Shown here piece after piece: positions 17,526-24,983 of a stretch of 64,000 nucleotides of DNA; within the stretch, counting starts at the first letter, position 1; each line of letters opens with the position of its first letter. The notes beneath the pieces are model-generated. The model had not been told where the DNA came from. It was given only the letters and a program-made list of their open reading frames with translations, and did no database searches. Source of the DNA: VRUE01 sp963702955 (GTDB taxonomy: Bacteria > Actinomycetota > Thermoleophilia > Solirubrobacterales > 70-9); the NCBI GenBank assembly GCA_963702955.1, contig OY969774.1, positions 620,001 to 684,000 of the forward strand, read 5' to 3'. A program made the position numbers and the translations under genes.

Positions 17526-18719
17526 CTAGGCCGCCGGCTTGTAGACGGTGACCACGGCGGCGCCGCCGAGGCCGATGTTGTGCTGCAGGGCGGTCTTCGC
17601 GCCCTCGACCTGTCGCTTGTCGGCTTCCCCGCGCAGCTGCCAGGTCAGCTCCGAGCACTGCGCCAGCCCGGTCGCGCCCAGCGGGTGGCCCTTGGAGATC
17701 AGCCCCCCGGAGGGGTTGACGACGACCTTGCCGCCGAAGGTGGTGGCCTCTTCCTCGACCAGCTTGTGGGCCTCCCCCTCGGCCGCGAAGCCGAGCGCTT
17801 CGTAGGTGATCAGCTCGTTGGCGCTGAAGCAGTCGTGCAGCTCGCAGACGTCAACCTCGTCGGCGGCGATGCCGGCCTCCGCGTAGGCCTCCTCGGCCGC
17901 CTGCTTCGACATGTCGGAGCCGACGATCTTCATGCAGTCGGTCTCCGCGGCGAAGGTCGAGGAGAGGTCGGTGACCATCGACTGGCCGGCGATCTCGATC
18001 GCCTGCTCGCCGAGGCCGTGCTCTTCGACATAGCGCTCGGAGGCGACGATCGCGCAGGCCGAGCCGTCGGAGGTCGGCGAGCACTGCAGCTTGGTCAGCG
18101 GCTCGTGGATCATCCGTGCCGCCTTGATCTCCTCGATCGTGTACTCGTCCTGGAACTGGGCGTAGGGGTTGTTGACCGAGTGCTTGTGGTTCTTCCACCC
18201 GATCCAGGCGTAGTGGTCGGGGTTGGAGCCGTACTTCTCCATGTGGTCGCGGCCGGCGTTGCCGAACATCTGCGGCGCCGGCGGCGACTGCTCGGGGTCG
18301 CGGATTTCGAACATCCGCATCGCGTGCTTGTCGAGCGCGTTGGTGCGGTCGGTGTACTTGACGCCGAGCGAGCCCGGCTCCATCTTCTCGAAGCCGAGCG
18401 CCAGCGCGCACTCGACGAGGCCGCCCTTGACCGCCTGGCGGGCGAGGAACAGCGCCGAGGAGCCGGTCGAGCAGTTGTTGTTGACGTTGACGACCGGGAT
18501 CCCGGTGAGGCCGAGCTGGTAGAGCGCCCGCTGGCCGTAGGTCGAGTCGCCGTAGCAGTAGCCGGCATAGGCCTGCTCGACGTCCTCGTAGGGAATGCCG
18601 GCGTCGGCGAGCGCCTTCTCCCCCGCCTCCTTGGCCCAGTCGGGGTAGTCGCCCTCCTTCGTGCCCGGCTTCTCGAACTTGGTCATGCCGACCCCGATCA
18701 CGTACGTGCGGTTGCTCAA
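17526..18719 (-). CDS. Thiolase family protein (SCP2-type acetyl-CoA acetyltransferase)
   Basis: A 397-residue thiolase-fold protein. The nucleophilic Cys83 is in NNNCSTGSSALF. Later motifs are ELHDCFSANEL, with HDCF replacing the usual NEAF as in sterol-carrier-protein-type thiolases, and GGLISKGHPLGATG. The start is TTG 18719 with a good AGGAGA ribosome binding site 5 nt upstream, one of the few clearly leadered starts here. It likely acts in fatty acid or sterol-like acyl-CoA degradation with the SDR encoded next. Confidence 0.9.
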   Translation of the reverse strand: MSNRTYVIGVGMTKFEKPGTKEGDYPDWAKEAGEKALADAGIPYEDVEQAYAGYCYGDSTYGQRALYQLGLTGIPVVNVNNNCSTGSSALFLARQAVKGGLVECALALGFEKMEPGSLGVKYTDRTNALDKHAMRMFEIRDPEQSPPAPQMFGNAGRDHMEKYGSNPDHYAWIGWKNHKHSVNNPYAQFQDEYTIEEIKAARMIHEPLTKLQCSPTSDGSACAIVASERYVEEHGLGEQAIEIAGQSMVTDLSSTFAAETDCMKIVGSDMSKQAAEEAYAEAGIAADEVDVCELHDCFSANELITYEALGFAAEGEAHKLVEEEATTFGGKVVVNPSGGLISKGHPLGATGLAQCSELTWQLRGEADKRQVEGAKTALQHNIGLGGAAVVTVYKPAA

Positions 18720-18777
18720 AGTCTCTCCTGTGTGGTCGCGCCGCCGCGGGCGGCGTTTGGCTGCGTAGCCAGGAAAT

Positions 18778-19839
18778 CTACCGGGCCGGGTCCGGCGGCG
18801 CCGGCGGCCTCCCCCCTTCCCCCGGGTTCGACCAGAGCAGGAAGGCGACGCCGGCGATCGCGATACCGATCGCGGTCGCGAAGGCCCGTTGCCAGGCGGC
18901 CGCGAAGGCGGGCTCGCCGAGCGTGTCGGCGAGCAGGACCGCGTAGGTGGTGATCGCGGCGGTGAACAGCGCGTACTGAACGGTCAGCAGCCCGTAGGCG
19001 AAGCCGGTGGCGATGGTCAGGGCGACGGCGAGAGCGACCCCGTCGTCGTTGAGCCAGAAGGACAGCGCCGTGGCCACGATCAGCCCGATCGCGGTGCCGA
19101 CGGCGCGCAGGATCAGCCGGCGGAAGGTTTCTTCCTCCTCGGGACGGAGGACGAAGAGAACGGTGAGCGGGATCCAGAAGCCGTGCTCGTGCATCCCCAG
19201 CAGCCAGTAGACGGCGACCGCGGCGGCGAGCGCCCCGCCGAAGCGCAGCGCGTGCCGGGCGCTGGTCGAGCGCAGCGTCAGGTTGGCGCCGAGCGCCGCC
19301 AACGCCGCGCGGGTGTCCCAGCCCTCGGCTCCCCCCTCCTCCGTCCGGTCCCCGACGGCGTAGACGCAGAGCGAGAAGGCGGCCTGGAGAACGCCGCCGA
19401 GGGCGGTGAACAGGAACGCCTCCGGCGTGTGGGCGACGGGGATCCCGAGGCCCTGGGAGACGAGCAGCGCCAGCGCCACCGAGAGGCCGGCGATCGAGAG
19501 GCGCAGCGAGACCGCGAAGCAGTAGCCGGCCGCCGCCCCGACCAGCGCCATCGCCGCGATCGCAAGCGGGGCCGAGCCGCCGGTGAGGACGCCGAGCGCC
19601 GCCGCGAGGCCGACGACCGGCGTGACCGCCGCCTGCCAGGCGGCTCGGGTCTTGGCCGGCGCGTCGAGGCCCGGGAAGCCGACGAAGAGGGCGCCGGTCG
19701 CGATCGCGCCCTTGCTGGCGGTGCCGAGGCCGAGCTCGACCAGCAGCGCCGCGCCGACCGGGATCGCGACCAGGGCACCGCGGCGCAGGGCCGGGCCGGG
19801 CTCGGCCGGGCCGATCGCCAGCAGCGGCGAGGCGCGCAA
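18778..19839 (-). CDS. FUSC-family (aromatic acid exporter-like) membrane protein
   Basis: About 353 residues, almost entirely hydrophobic, in two blocks of transmembrane helices separated by a hydrophilic stretch (DRTEEGGAEGWDTRAALA). The second block has HGFWIPLTVLFVLRPEEEET, the signature region of fusaric acid resistance/YccS-type proteins, probably in transport of aromatic or other toxic compounds. The frame stays open upstream but lacks ATG or GTG near the start of homology. TTG 19839 is the best candidate, 49 bp after the flavodoxin-like gene, so the exact start is uncertain. Confidence 0.75.
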   Translation of the reverse strand: MRASPLLAIGPAEPGPALRRGALVAIPVGAALLVELGLGTASKGAIATGALFVGFPGLDAPAKTRAAWQAAVTPVVGLAAALGVLTGGSAPLAIAAMALVGAAAGYCFAVSLRLSIAGLSVALALLVSQGLGIPVAHTPEAFLFTALGGVLQAAFSLCVYAVGDRTEEGGAEGWDTRAALAALGANLTLRSTSARHALRFGGALAAAVAVYWLLGMHEHGFWIPLTVLFVLRPEEEETFRRLILRAVGTAIGLIVATALSFWLNDDGVALAVALTIATGFAYGLLTVQYALFTAAITTYAVLLADTLGEPAFAAAWQRAFATAIGIAIAGVAFLLWSNPGEGGRPPAPPDPAR

Positions 19840-19888
19840 ACGCTGCGCCGCGCCGGCGGCGTTGAAGAGCGGCGCGCTTGTCGAGTCC

Positions 19889-20572
19889 CTAGCCGACGTG
19901 TCCGCCGGGCATCCGGTCGTCGTGGCCGCTGCAGTCCTCCGGCTGCCAGCCGGGGACCGTGTTGCCCTCGGGCGGGATCGGGTGCTGCTTGAGGATCCGC
20001 GCCAGGTGGGTGACGTTGTGCGCCATCCAGCTCGCCGTCTTCTGCGTGTAGGGGTGGTCCTTGCCGCCCGCCTCGATGAACGAGGGGCCGGGGCCGGCGT
20101 CGCCGACCCAGTAGGTGTCGGCGTTGGGCGGGATCGCGCAGCCGAGGTGGGTGAGGTTGAACAACGTCGTCTCCGCGCAGGCGTGGGCACCGTCCTCGTT
20201 GCCGGTCACGACCACCCCGCCGACGGTGTTGTAGAGCGGGTACTGGCCGACCTCGTTGGTCGTGTTGTAGGTGCCGTCGAGGCGCTCGATCACCATCTGG
20301 CTGACGCTGTTGCGGACGCCGAACCAGATCGACATGCCGATGATCAGGATGTCGGCGGCGAGCACCTTCTCGAGGATCTGCGGCCACTCGTCCCCCTCCC
20401 CCATGTCGGAGACGACGCCGAAGGGGATGTTGAAGTCGACCGGCCGCAGGGTCTCGTGCTTGACGCCGAGATCGTCGAAGTGGCCGGTGACGATGTCGAT
20501 CAGGCCCTGCGTGTTCGAGGGCTCGGGCGACTTCTTCAGGGTGCAGTTGAGGATCAGCGCGTCGATGTCCAT
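19889..20572 (-). CDS. Flavodoxin-family NAD(P)H-dependent oxidoreductase
   Basis: A 227-residue FMN-binding fold of the NADPH-dependent FMN reductase/flavodoxin type. It opens with ALILNCTLKKSPEPSNTQG, the phosphate-binding loop region, and continues with ILIIGMSIWFG and GGVVVTGNEDGAHAC. Such proteins are flavoreductases or quinone reductases. ATG 20572 starts MDIDALIL. It lies divergent from the ccdA-like gene across 51 bp and upstream of the FUSC gene. The substrate is unknown. Confidence 0.8.
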   Translation of the reverse strand: MDIDALILNCTLKKSPEPSNTQGLIDIVTGHFDDLGVKHETLRPVDFNIPFGVVSDMGEGDEWPQILEKVLAADILIIGMSIWFGVRNSVSQMVIERLDGTYNTTNEVGQYPLYNTVGGVVVTGNEDGAHACAETTLFNLTHLGCAIPPNADTYWVGDAGPGPSFIEAGGKDHPYTQKTASWMAHNVTHLARILKQHPIPPEGNTVPGWQPEDCSGHDDRMPGGHVG

Positions 20573-20609
20573 GCGCGGCAGTCTCGCCGGTCGGGCGGCG
20601 GCGCGCAAG

Positions 20610-20615
20610 TACCCT
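20610..20615 (+). promoter_or_regulatory. -10 element of the ccdA-like gene (leaderless type)
   Basis: TACCCT ends 8 nt before GTG 20624, with no Shine-Dalgarno sequence. Confidence 0.45.
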
Positions 20616-20623
20616 TTGGGGCC

Positions 20624-21382
20624 GTGATCCTGGCCGACCTCAGCTCCGATCCGACCGCCGGAGTCGGCGTCCTCGCCGCCCTCGCCGCGGGGATCGTCTC
20701 CTTCCTCTCCCCCTGCGTGCTGCCGCTCGTCCCCGGCTACCTCTCGGCGGTCAGCGGCGTCTCCGCATCGGAGCTGGAGAGCGCCGGCTGGCGCCGCGTC
20801 CTCGGCCCCAGCCTGCTCTTCGTCGCCAGCTTCTCGGCGATCTTCATCCTGCTCGGCCTCAGCGCCACCGGCCTCGGCTCGACCCTGCAGGACCACAAGC
20901 AGCTGCTGAACAAAATCGCCGCGGCGCTGATCATCGCGATGGGCGTCCTCTTCGTCGCCTCGCTGTTCGTCACCCGCCTCAACCGCGAGTGGCACGTCAA
21001 CGCCCTGCTCGAGCGCGCCGGCAAGGGCGGCCCGATCGTCGCCGGCGCCGCCTTCGCGATCGCCTGGACCCCCTGCATCGGCCCGACCCTCGGCGCGATC
21101 CTCTCCGCCGCCTCGCTCTCCGGCTCGGCCGCCCGCGGCGCCTTCCTGCTCGCCGTCTACTCGGCCGGCCTGGCGATCCCCTTCCTCCTGACGGCGGTCG
21201 CCTTCTCCCGCATGACCACCGCCTTCGCCGTGGTCAAGCGCCACTACGCGGCGATCATCGCCGTCGGCGGCGTGATCCTGATCGCGATGGGCATCCTGAT
21301 CTGGACCAACGAACTGACCCGCCTCAACAACGAAGCCCAAAGCTGGCTAAGCAGCCTCGGCTTCGACTTCTGGAACGTCTGA
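20624..21382 (+). CDS. ccdA: CcdA/DsbD-family cytochrome c biogenesis membrane protein
   Basis: A 252-residue membrane protein with six predicted helices. The two redox cysteines are C31 in FLSPCVLPLVPGYL and C151 in AWTPCIGP, both hallmark motifs of CcdA. It carries electrons from cytoplasmic thioredoxin across the membrane to reduce extracytoplasmic thiol proteins, for example in cytochrome c maturation. No ccs/res partner genes are adjacent. The GTG start at 20624 follows a TACCCT -10. Confidence 0.9.
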   Translation: MILADLSSDPTAGVGVLAALAAGIVSFLSPCVLPLVPGYLSAVSGVSASELESAGWRRVLGPSLLFVASFSAIFILLGLSATGLGSTLQDHKQLLNKIAAALIIAMGVLFVASLFVTRLNREWHVNALLERAGKGGPIVAGAAFAIAWTPCIGPTLGAILSAASLSGSAARGAFLLAVYSAGLAIPFLLTAVAFSRMTTAFAVVKRHYAAIIAVGGVILIAMGILIWTNELTRLNNEAQSWLSSLGFDFWNV

Positions 21383-21416
21383 GGCGCGCATCTCCTCAAA
21401 CGACAAGCCGGCTCCC

Positions 21417-21444
21417 GCCGACATGTGCGATATTTTTTGTCGGC
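21417..21444. repeat. Inverted repeat with AT-rich loop after ccdA
   Basis: GCCGACA (21417-21423) and TGTCGGC (21438-21444) form a perfect 7-bp stem around an AT-rich 14-nt loop containing six T in a row. It lies 34 bp after the ccdA stop. It could end the ccdA transcript, but no T-run follows the stem, so the function is open. Confidence 0.35.
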
Positions 21445-21473
21445 AAGCAGCCGTAAGTCCCTGCGCGCGTGCT

Positions 21474-21527
21474 GAACGACAAAGCCCCGGCCGCATGACT
21501 CCGAGGAGTCCTAGGCGGTACCGGGGC
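21474..21527 (-). terminator. Terminator-like compound hairpin with TTTGTCGTTC tail
   Basis: Stem arms GCCCCGG (21484-21490) and CCGGGGC (21521-21527) enclose CCGC/GCGG and GACTCC/GGAGTC pairings, giving an almost complete 44-nt hairpin. Read on the minus strand it is followed by TTTGTCGTTC (21483-21474). The same 11-mer GAACGACAAAG (plus strand) abuts the hairpin behind the rRNA operon at 60525-60535, so this is probably a minus-strand terminator of the same kind. No minus-strand gene now ends next to it, because the plus-strand HEPN gene lies between it and the 22229-22510 gene. Confidence 0.55.
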
Positions 21528-21561
21528 GTCCAGCAAAAAGAATAGCGCGATCGGGGGACGT

Positions 21562-22227
21562 ATGAGTGCGGTGAACGAGCGGCAGGCTCGCAGGTGGTTG
21601 TCTGAGGAACGCTACGCGCGTTTCCGACGCGCCTGCCGAGGAGACCACGCGTCCACCATGCGTTTCTATGAGTGGCATGCGGCGCTGAGCATGGCCTCGT
21701 TCGGACTGGTCCACCACTTCGAGGTGCTGGTTCGCAATGCGATCGACGGAACCCTGGGCGCTGGACAGCCGGAGGTGCCGATCAAGGAGACGTGGCTTGT
21801 CAACTTCGACACGCTGCGCCCCGATGGGATCAGGCAGGTCATCACGGCTATCGATCGGCTCGAGAAGCGAAGGGAGGTGACCCGGAGCCGGGTAGTGGCC
21901 GGACTCTCCTTCGCGTTTTGGGCTGACCTGTTCGGCCGTCACTATGAGGATCTGTGGCGACGACGCCTTCATACAGCTTTTCCTCACGGTGCCTTAACAC
22001 GTGGGACCATGAGCGTTCATATGAGGCGGATCCGGCAGTTCCGAAACCGGATCGCCCACCACGATTCGTTGCTTGATCAGGATGTTCCGGCGCTCGCCGA
22101 CGACATGCTCGAGATCGCGGGCTGGATCGATCCGGACGCCCGTAGGTGGCTGGAAGCGCAAACCGGTGCGGCCGAGATCGCCCGACAGCTGTCGCGGTTC
22201 ACATCCCTGGCCGCCGGAGCCGCCTGA
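21562..22227 (+). CDS. HEPN-domain Abi-like protein
   Basis: A 221-residue mainly helical protein resembling the Abi_2 (AbiD/AbiF) abortive-infection family. The key motif is RNRIAHH (161-167), giving the HEPN RNase signature R161-x4-H166. The N-terminal ASFGLVHHFEVLVRNAID is also typical. Family members act as RNA-cleaving toxins or phage-defence effectors. Activity here is inferred. No antitoxin gene is adjacent. Codon use is less GC-biased than its neighbours, and it lies on the plus strand between a minus-strand gene and a minus-strand terminator-like hairpin, which suggests insertion by transfer. GGGGGA just before ATG 21562 may serve as a ribosome binding site. Confidence 0.72.
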   Translation: MSAVNERQARRWLSEERYARFRRACRGDHASTMRFYEWHAALSMASFGLVHHFEVLVRNAIDGTLGAGQPEVPIKETWLVNFDTLRPDGIRQVITAIDRLEKRREVTRSRVVAGLSFAFWADLFGRHYEDLWRRRLHTAFPHGALTRGTMSVHMRRIRQFRNRIAHHDSLLDQDVPALADDMLEIAGWIDPDARRWLEAQTGAAEIARQLSRFTSLAAGAA

Positions 22228-22228
22228 C

Positions 22229-22510
22229 CTAGTTGTTCGAGGGCACGGCGACCGTCTCCAGCTCCCGGCCGACCGCCTCGGTCTCCTCGAGGCCGGCGTC
22301 GTCGAGCTCCTGAGAGCAGACGATGCGGAAGCGGCCGGTGCCGATCTCGGCGTCGGGGACGACCGGCAGGCCGCGGATCTCCTCCCAGCCGAGCCGTTCG
22401 ACCTCGAACGGGTTCATCCGCACCTCAGCCGCCGGGAAGGGGCAGTTGCGGTTGTGCTGGTCGATCGCCTTGGAGATCGCCTCCAGGTTCTTCGCCTCGG
22501 GGGAAGCCAC
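22229..22510 (-). CDS. Conserved hypothetical small protein (93 aa)
   Basis: Not recognised. It is 93 residues, soluble and acidic, with no signal peptide or membrane segment. It contains a QHNRNCPFPAAEVRMNPFEVERLGW segment (split here as QHNRNCPFPAAEVRMN then PFEVERLGWEEIRGLPVV) with one Cys and several His/Asn, then a small beta-rich part (RFRIVCSQEL). The start is GTG 22510. It follows the cupin gene by 21 bp on the same strand and is probably cotranscribed. The stop is separated from the convergent HEPN gene by a single base. The coding bias matches the host genome. Confidence 0.65.
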   Translation of the reverse strand: MASPEAKNLEAISKAIDQHNRNCPFPAAEVRMNPFEVERLGWEEIRGLPVVPDAEIGTGRFRIVCSQELDDAGLEETEAVGRELETVAVPSNN

Positions 22511-22531
22511 GGGAGGATCTTAGGGCGTCGC

Positions 22532-22948
22532 CTACAGCCTGCCGCCGGTGTCGTAGGGCTCGCCGGGGGTGGCGCCCACGACCAGGAGCCGAAGGCCTTC
22601 GGGGCCAGGAGTGACCTTGCGCTTGACCGCGGGGCCGACGCGGGAGATGTGATCGGCGTCGATCGGGTAGCGCTCGCCGTCGGCTTCGAGGGTGCCGGAG
22701 CCCTTCAGGGCGGCGTAGACCTCCTCCTGGCCGAGCTGCTGCGGGCGCTTGGCGAACATCTGGCCACCGATCCCCTCGGCCGAGTGGTCGTGCTCGGGGT
22801 ACTCGTCGGCACCCGGCGCCAGGTCGATGATCGCGATGCCGAACGAGTTGATGCCGAGCCCGGCGCCCGCCCGGTGAAACCTGATCCCCTCGAAGAACCC
22901 CTCGATCGCGTCGATCTCCTCGATCTTCGTATGCGCGACGTCGGCCAT
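22532..22948 (-). CDS. Cupin domain protein
   Basis: A 138-residue single-domain cupin. Cupin motif 1 is represented by YPEHDHSAEGIGGQ with two metal-binding His, then EEVYAALKGSGTLEADGE, and motif 2 lies near PIDADHISRVGP. The family ranges from sugar isomerases to dioxygenases and small-ligand sensors. The function is not assignable. ATG 22948 has TAGGAT 6 nt upstream. It is divergent from dinB across 73 bp. Confidence 0.75.
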   Translation of the reverse strand: MADVAHTKIEEIDAIEGFFEGIRFHRAGAGLGINSFGIAIIDLAPGADEYPEHDHSAEGIGGQMFAKRPQQLGQEEVYAALKGSGTLEADGERYPIDADHISRVGPAVKRKVTPGPEGLRLLVVGATPGEPYDTGGRL

Positions 22949-22954
22949 GGATCG

Positions 22955-22960
22955 ATCCTA
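22955..22960 (-). promoter_or_regulatory. -10 element of the cupin gene (leaderless type)
   Basis: TAGGAT on the minus strand ends 6 nt before ATG 22948. Confidence 0.5.
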
Positions 22961-22965
22961 CCCAA

Positions 22966-22985
22966 GGCGGTTTCGCGGAACCGCC
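22966..22985. promoter_or_regulatory. Perfect inverted repeat between cupin gene and dinB
   Basis: GGCGGTT (22966-22972) and AACCGCC (22979-22985) form a 7-bp palindrome with a 6-nt spacer. It lies between the two divergent -10 elements, where an operator could affect both genes. It does not match the SOS box consensus. Confidence 0.4.
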
Positions 22986-23009
22986 TCAAATGCCGTCCCG
23001 CTTCCGTCC

Positions 23010-23015
23010 TACGAT
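23010..23015 (+). promoter_or_regulatory. -10 element of dinB (leaderless type)
   Basis: TACGAT ends 6 nt before ATG 23022, with no ribosome binding site. Confidence 0.5.
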
Positions 23016-23021
23016 CGAGCA

Positions 23022-24104
23022 ATGGCCGATCGGCGCACAATCGCCCATCTCGACATGGACGCCTTCTACGCGTCGGTCGAGCTGCGGCGGCGGCCGGAGT
23101 TGCGGGGGAAGCCGGTTGTCGTCTGCGGGTCGGGGCCGCGGGCGGTGGTCACCACCGCGAGCTACGAGGCGCGGAAGCTGGCCGGGATCCACTCGGCGAT
23201 GCCGGCCGCCGTGGCGCGGCGGCGGCTGCCCGACGCGGTCTACCTGAGGCCCGACTTCCCCGCCTATCGCGAGGCCTCGGCGCAGGTGATGGAGATCCTG
23301 CGGGGCAACGCCGAGACGGTCGAGGTGGTCGGTCTCGACGAGGCCTACCTCGACCTCAGCGGCCTCTTCTCGCCGAAGGCGACGATGCGGCGGATCGCGA
23401 CCGAGATCCGCGAGCGAACCGGGCTCACCTGCTCGATCGGGATCTCCGAGAACCGGCTGCTGGCGAAGATAACCAGCGAGCTGGGCAAGCCGGCAGGCCT
23501 GGTCGTCCTCTCGCGCGCCGAAGCGCTGGCGCGCTTCGGCGGCGACCCTCCCGGCCTCGTCCCCGGGATCGGCCCGAAGACCGCGATCAAGCTGCAGCGG
23601 ATGGGCATCCGCACCCTGGCCGAGCTGCGCGACCACGATCCCGCCGCCCTGGAGCGCGCCTTCGGCCCGCGCATGGGCCACTGGCTGCCCGCTCGCGCCC
23701 GCTTCGAAGACGAGACGCCGATCGTCGTCGCCCGCGAGACCAAGTCGCAGTCGGCCGAGACGACCTTCGACGTCAACGTGGCCGACCGGGGCGAGATGGC
23801 GATCCACATCCGCTCGCTCGCCGAGGAGCTCTGCCGGCGCCTCCGCGCCCGCGACCTCGCCGGCCGCACGGTCGGGATCAAGGTCCGGCTGGACGACTGG
23901 ACCAACGTCAGCCGCTCCCACACCCTTGACGAGCCGACCGACGACCCCGAGGTCGTCGCCCCGGTCGCGCTGGAGCTGCTGCACGCCTACGCCCCACCCC
24001 GCCCGGTGCGGCTGCTCGGGGTGCGGGTCGCGGGCTTCGCCGCCGACGCGCCCTCCGAGGCTCCCGCCCCGGAGGGGCAGCTGCAGCTCGGCCTCGCCGG
24101 CTGA
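23022..24104 (+). CDS. dinB: DNA polymerase IV (Y-family translesion polymerase)
   Basis: A 360-residue DinB polymerase that bypasses damaged template bases. The metal-binding residues are D11 in HLDMDAFYASVE and D106-E107 in GLDEAYLD. The YEARKLAGI segment is the fingers motif that contacts the incoming nucleotide, and the thumb helix-hairpin-helix follows (LVPGIGPKTAIKLQRMGI). The C terminus ends in LQLGLAG, close to a beta-clamp-binding peptide of QxxLF type. ATG 23022 is chosen because DinB homology begins at once. No SOS box lies in its upstream region. Confidence 0.95.
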   Translation: MADRRTIAHLDMDAFYASVELRRRPELRGKPVVVCGSGPRAVVTTASYEARKLAGIHSAMPAAVARRRLPDAVYLRPDFPAYREASAQVMEILRGNAETVEVVGLDEAYLDLSGLFSPKATMRRIATEIRERTGLTCSIGISENRLLAKITSELGKPAGLVVLSRAEALARFGGDPPGLVPGIGPKTAIKLQRMGIRTLAELRDHDPAALERAFGPRMGHWLPARARFEDETPIVVARETKSQSAETTFDVNVADRGEMAIHIRSLAEELCRRLRARDLAGRTVGIKVRLDDWTNVSRSHTLDEPTDDPEVVAPVALELLHAYAPPRPVRLLGVRVAGFAADAPSEAPAPEGQLQLGLAG

Positions 24105-24107
24105 GGC

Positions 24108-24752
24108 TCAGCGGCTGGAGAGCAGCACGCCGGTACTGGGGAAGCGCAGCCGCGCCCGCGTCGCCGCGGTCAGGTCGAAGTCGCGGCCGGCGACGTAGGG
24201 CCCGCGGTCGACCACCGGCACGGTGACCGTGCGGCCGCGGTAGCGCAGCGTCACCTTCGAGCCGCAGGGCAGCGTCTTGTTGGCGACGCCGAGCGTTCCC
24301 GGCTGGAGGGTGCCACCGCAGGCGAGGGCGCCGCCGTAAAGGCCGGGGCCGTAGTAGGAGGCCGACGCCGGCCGGTAGGCGACGACGCGCCGCGCGGCGC
24401 TGAGCGAGGCGCGCACGCGCCTGTCGTGCAGCCCGTAAGCGCGCACCCGGTAGGAGCCGACCTGGCCCGGGCGCCAGCGCAGCGCGAAGGCGCCGTCGCG
24501 GCCGCTGCGGATGCCGGCCACCGCCCCGCTCGGGCCGCGGACGACCAGCTTGACGCGGTGCCGGCCACGCGGCCGCACCCTGCCCTTGAGCACCACCCGC
24601 CGGCCGTCGAGCACGGCGTGGCGGGAGACGTGCAGGGAGATGTGGGCGCGGGCGCGCGGGGACGGATGGCGCGGCGCCTTCCTCGCCAGGGCCTGTGCCG
24701 TGCAGCTCACGAGGGCGGCGGCAAGCAGCATCGAGCCGAACAGTCGTCGCAT
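24108..24752 (-). CDS. RlpA-like double-psi beta-barrel lipoprotein
   Basis: A 214-residue exported protein. The signal sequence MRRLFGSMLLAAALVSC ends in an LVSC lipobox with Cys17, so it is probably a lipoprotein. A beta-rich middle part is followed by the RlpA barrel (about residues 130-214): SYYGPGLYGGALACGGTL, LGVANKTLPCGSKVTL and VVDRGPYVAGRDFDLT, with the catalytic-type Asp in VDRGPY. RlpA proteins act on peptidoglycan, in some bacteria as lytic transglycosylases on denuded glycan. The 231 bp upstream were checked for a c-di-AMP riboswitch without success. Confidence 0.85.
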   Translation of the reverse strand: MRRLFGSMLLAAALVSCTAQALARKAPRHPSPRARAHISLHVSRHAVLDGRRVVLKGRVRPRGRHRVKLVVRGPSGAVAGIRSGRDGAFALRWRPGQVGSYRVRAYGLHDRRVRASLSAARRVVAYRPASASYYGPGLYGGALACGGTLQPGTLGVANKTLPCGSKVTLRYRGRTVTVPVVDRGPYVAGRDFDLTAATRARLRFPSTGVLLSSR

Positions 24753-24983
24753 CGTCAGGTCACTCGCTTTCTCTTCTGCCTACGGGCGGGCCGCGGGGCG
24801 GCCTCGCGTGGGGCGAACCGGCAGACGGATTGCTTGGTGGACGCAGGACCGTAGGTGGCCACTGGGTATGCGAGCGTGCGCGCGCTCACACTTGCAAGAC
24901 CGCTCGGCAGCGCCTCAAACTGCTCTACAGAGCCAAGTTCATGCGCGGGAAGTACCTCTTCCGCTGTGTGCGAAGATTCACTT
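24753..24983. other. Divergent intergenic region, rlpA-like / WS-DGAT
   Basis: This is the longest protein-coding gap outside the rRNA operon (231 bp). It holds an imperfect inverted repeat, GCGGGAAG (24945-24952) and CTTCCGC (24958-24964), 20 bp before the WS/DGAT start. That could be an operator. No convincing -10/-35 pair, riboswitch core or small gene was seen. Confidence 0.4.

Noticed and set aside
21484..21531. tRNA-like 7-bp stem GCCCCGG/CCGGGGC followed by TCCA
   Set aside because: Only 44 nt lie between the stem ends, with no D, anticodon or T arms, so it is a hairpin and not a tRNA.
24753..24983. Possible c-di-AMP (ydaO) riboswitch upstream of the RlpA-like gene
   Set aside because: Such riboswitches precede cell-wall genes in many actinobacteria, but the conserved core segments could not be found on the minus strand here.
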